From DAOTUL01 sp034437435 (GTDB lineage: Bacteria > Chloroflexota > Anaerolineae > Aggregatilineales > Phototrophicaceae): 7,298 bases of DNA. Where the stretch lies: assembly GCA_964417785.1 (NCBI GenBank), contig CAYQJO010000216.1, positions 1 to 7,298 of the forward strand, given 5' to 3'. This document shows, one piece after another, positions 6,754-7,298 of this stretch. The position numbers and the translations under genes are program-made. The notes beneath the pieces were generated by a model. It made no database searches, was not told the DNA's origin, and saw only the letters and a list, made by a program, of their open reading frames with translations. The stretch's first letter is position 1. Each line of letters starts with the position of its first letter.

Positions 6754-6783
6754 TGCACTTTCTTAATCATATTCGTGTAAAAT
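6754..6783 (+). promoter_or_regulatory. Weak candidate promoter for the nitrilase gene
   Basis: Because a strong terminator lies just upstream, the nitrilase gene needs its own promoter within 6745-6819. The best -10 candidate is TAAAAT (6778-6783). The only -35 at acceptable distance is the poor match TGCACT (6754-6759, 18-base spacer). The placement is reasonable but the hexamer support is thin. Confidence 0.3.
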
Positions 6784-6819
6784 ACTGTGCTGTATGACGA
6801 AATAGGTGGAGATTGCAGC

Positions 6820-7298
6820 ATGGCGCAGTATGTTGATGTGCAGGTAAGCGCGGCCCAGGTCGCGCCGGTGGTGTTTGATCTGGATGCTTCGACCGAGAAG
6901 GCGGTACAGACGATCCATGAGGCGGCCCAGGCGGGCAGCCGGTTGGTGGCTTTTGGTGAGACGTGGCTGAGCGGGTATCCGCTGTTTGTGTGGAACAGCC
7001 GCCGCGATAGCAAGTGGGACGAAGCCGCCGCCGAATACACGGCGACGGCGGTCGAGATTCCCGGCCCGACGACCGATATTCTGTGTGAGGCGGCACGGCA
7101 GGCCGGAATCGATGTGGTTATCGGGGTGCTGGAACGGGACGCGGCGACGAAAGGCACGGTTTACTGCACGCTGCTGTTCATCAGTCAGGAGGGCGAAATC
7201 CTGGGGCGGCACCGCAAGCTCAAGCCGACCGGCCCGGAGCGTTTGATCTGGGGAGAGGGCGATGGCTGGGGGTTGAACGTCTACGAGCGCCCATATGC
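6820..7298 (+). CDS. Nitrilase (carbon-nitrogen hydrolase superfamily), 5' part only
   Basis: The first 159 codons and two bases of a nitrilase-superfamily enzyme are present; full members have about 300-350 residues. I translated it from the ATG at 6820, which has AGGTGGAG ending 8 bases upstream. The N-terminal strand VQVSAAQVAPVVFDLDAS is typical. The catalytic Glu is E47 in AFGETWLSGYP. The catalytic Lys is K133 in HRKLKPTGPERLIWGEGDG. The ETWLSGYP form and the PTGPERLIWGEGDG segment point to the true nitrilase branch, which converts nitriles to acids plus ammonia (aliphatic/aryl nitrilase and cyanide-hydrolase group), rather than to amidases or carbamoylases. The catalytic Cys should lie shortly after the window edge and cannot be checked. 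It is probably cytoplasmic, since no signal peptide is seen. It stands apart from the PRC-barrel unit because of the terminator between them. The natural nitrile substrate is unknown. Confidence 0.92.
   Translation, partial: MAQYVDVQVSAAQVAPVVFDLDASTEKAVQTIHEAAQAGSRLVAFGETWLSGYPLFVWNSRRDSKWDEAAAEYTATAVEIPGPTTDILCEAARQAGIDVVIGVLERDAATKGTVYCTLLFISQEGEILGRHRKLKPTGPERLIWGEGDGWGLNVYERPY

Noticed and set aside
1..7298. CRISPR arrays, insertion sequences, tRNA genes, phage or defence genes
   Set aside because: I found no regularly spaced repeats, transposase-like reading frames, cloverleaf-forming segments or recognisable defence-protein motifs on either strand.

Overview
The window is about 60% GC and carries six protein-coding genes with the compact, bacterial layout of a GC-rich free-living heterotroph. 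Several things are compatible with Chloroflexota, perhaps an Anaerolineae relative: the oligopeptide-type ABC cassette, the tandem PRC-barrel protein, the nitrilase, and a G/C-rich palindromic repeat of the kind I remember as dispersed between genes in that phylum. This assignment is an inference from general character. No rRNA, tRNA or marker gene is present to prove it.

Left half, minus strand (3530 down to 1): a peptide/nickel-type ABC importer operon. It reads, in order of transcription, substrate-binding protein (3530-1935), DppB-like permease (1831-908) and DppC-like permease (875-1, cut by the window edge at its last codons). The ATPase subunits are not in the window and may lie beyond the left edge. 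A 103-bp gap between the binding protein and the first permease holds a strong GC-rich hairpin. The flank of that repeat appears to supply the permease's ribosome-binding site.

Centre (3531-3694): a divergent regulatory gap with several short palindromes, a 20-bp-spaced direct repeat, and a credible sigma-70-type promoter reading right. From here the plus strand encodes a 732-residue fusion of a 12-helix Major Facilitator transporter with a C-terminal stack of HEAT-like helical repeats (3695-5893).

Right part, plus strand: after an AT-rich gap with a near-consensus promoter, a self-contained transcription unit encodes a tandem PRC-barrel protein (6025-6687). It is closed by a textbook intrinsic terminator (6716-6744). 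A nitrilase gene then starts at 6820 and runs off the right edge. Its catalytic Glu and Lys are visible, but the catalytic Cys lies outside the window.

No CRISPR array, insertion sequence, phage gene, RNA gene or defence island is visible. The region looks like ordinary chromosomal transport and metabolism. The most unusual items are the MFS-HEAT fusion and the hairpin repeat embedded in the ABC operon. I do not see a convincing new multi-gene system.
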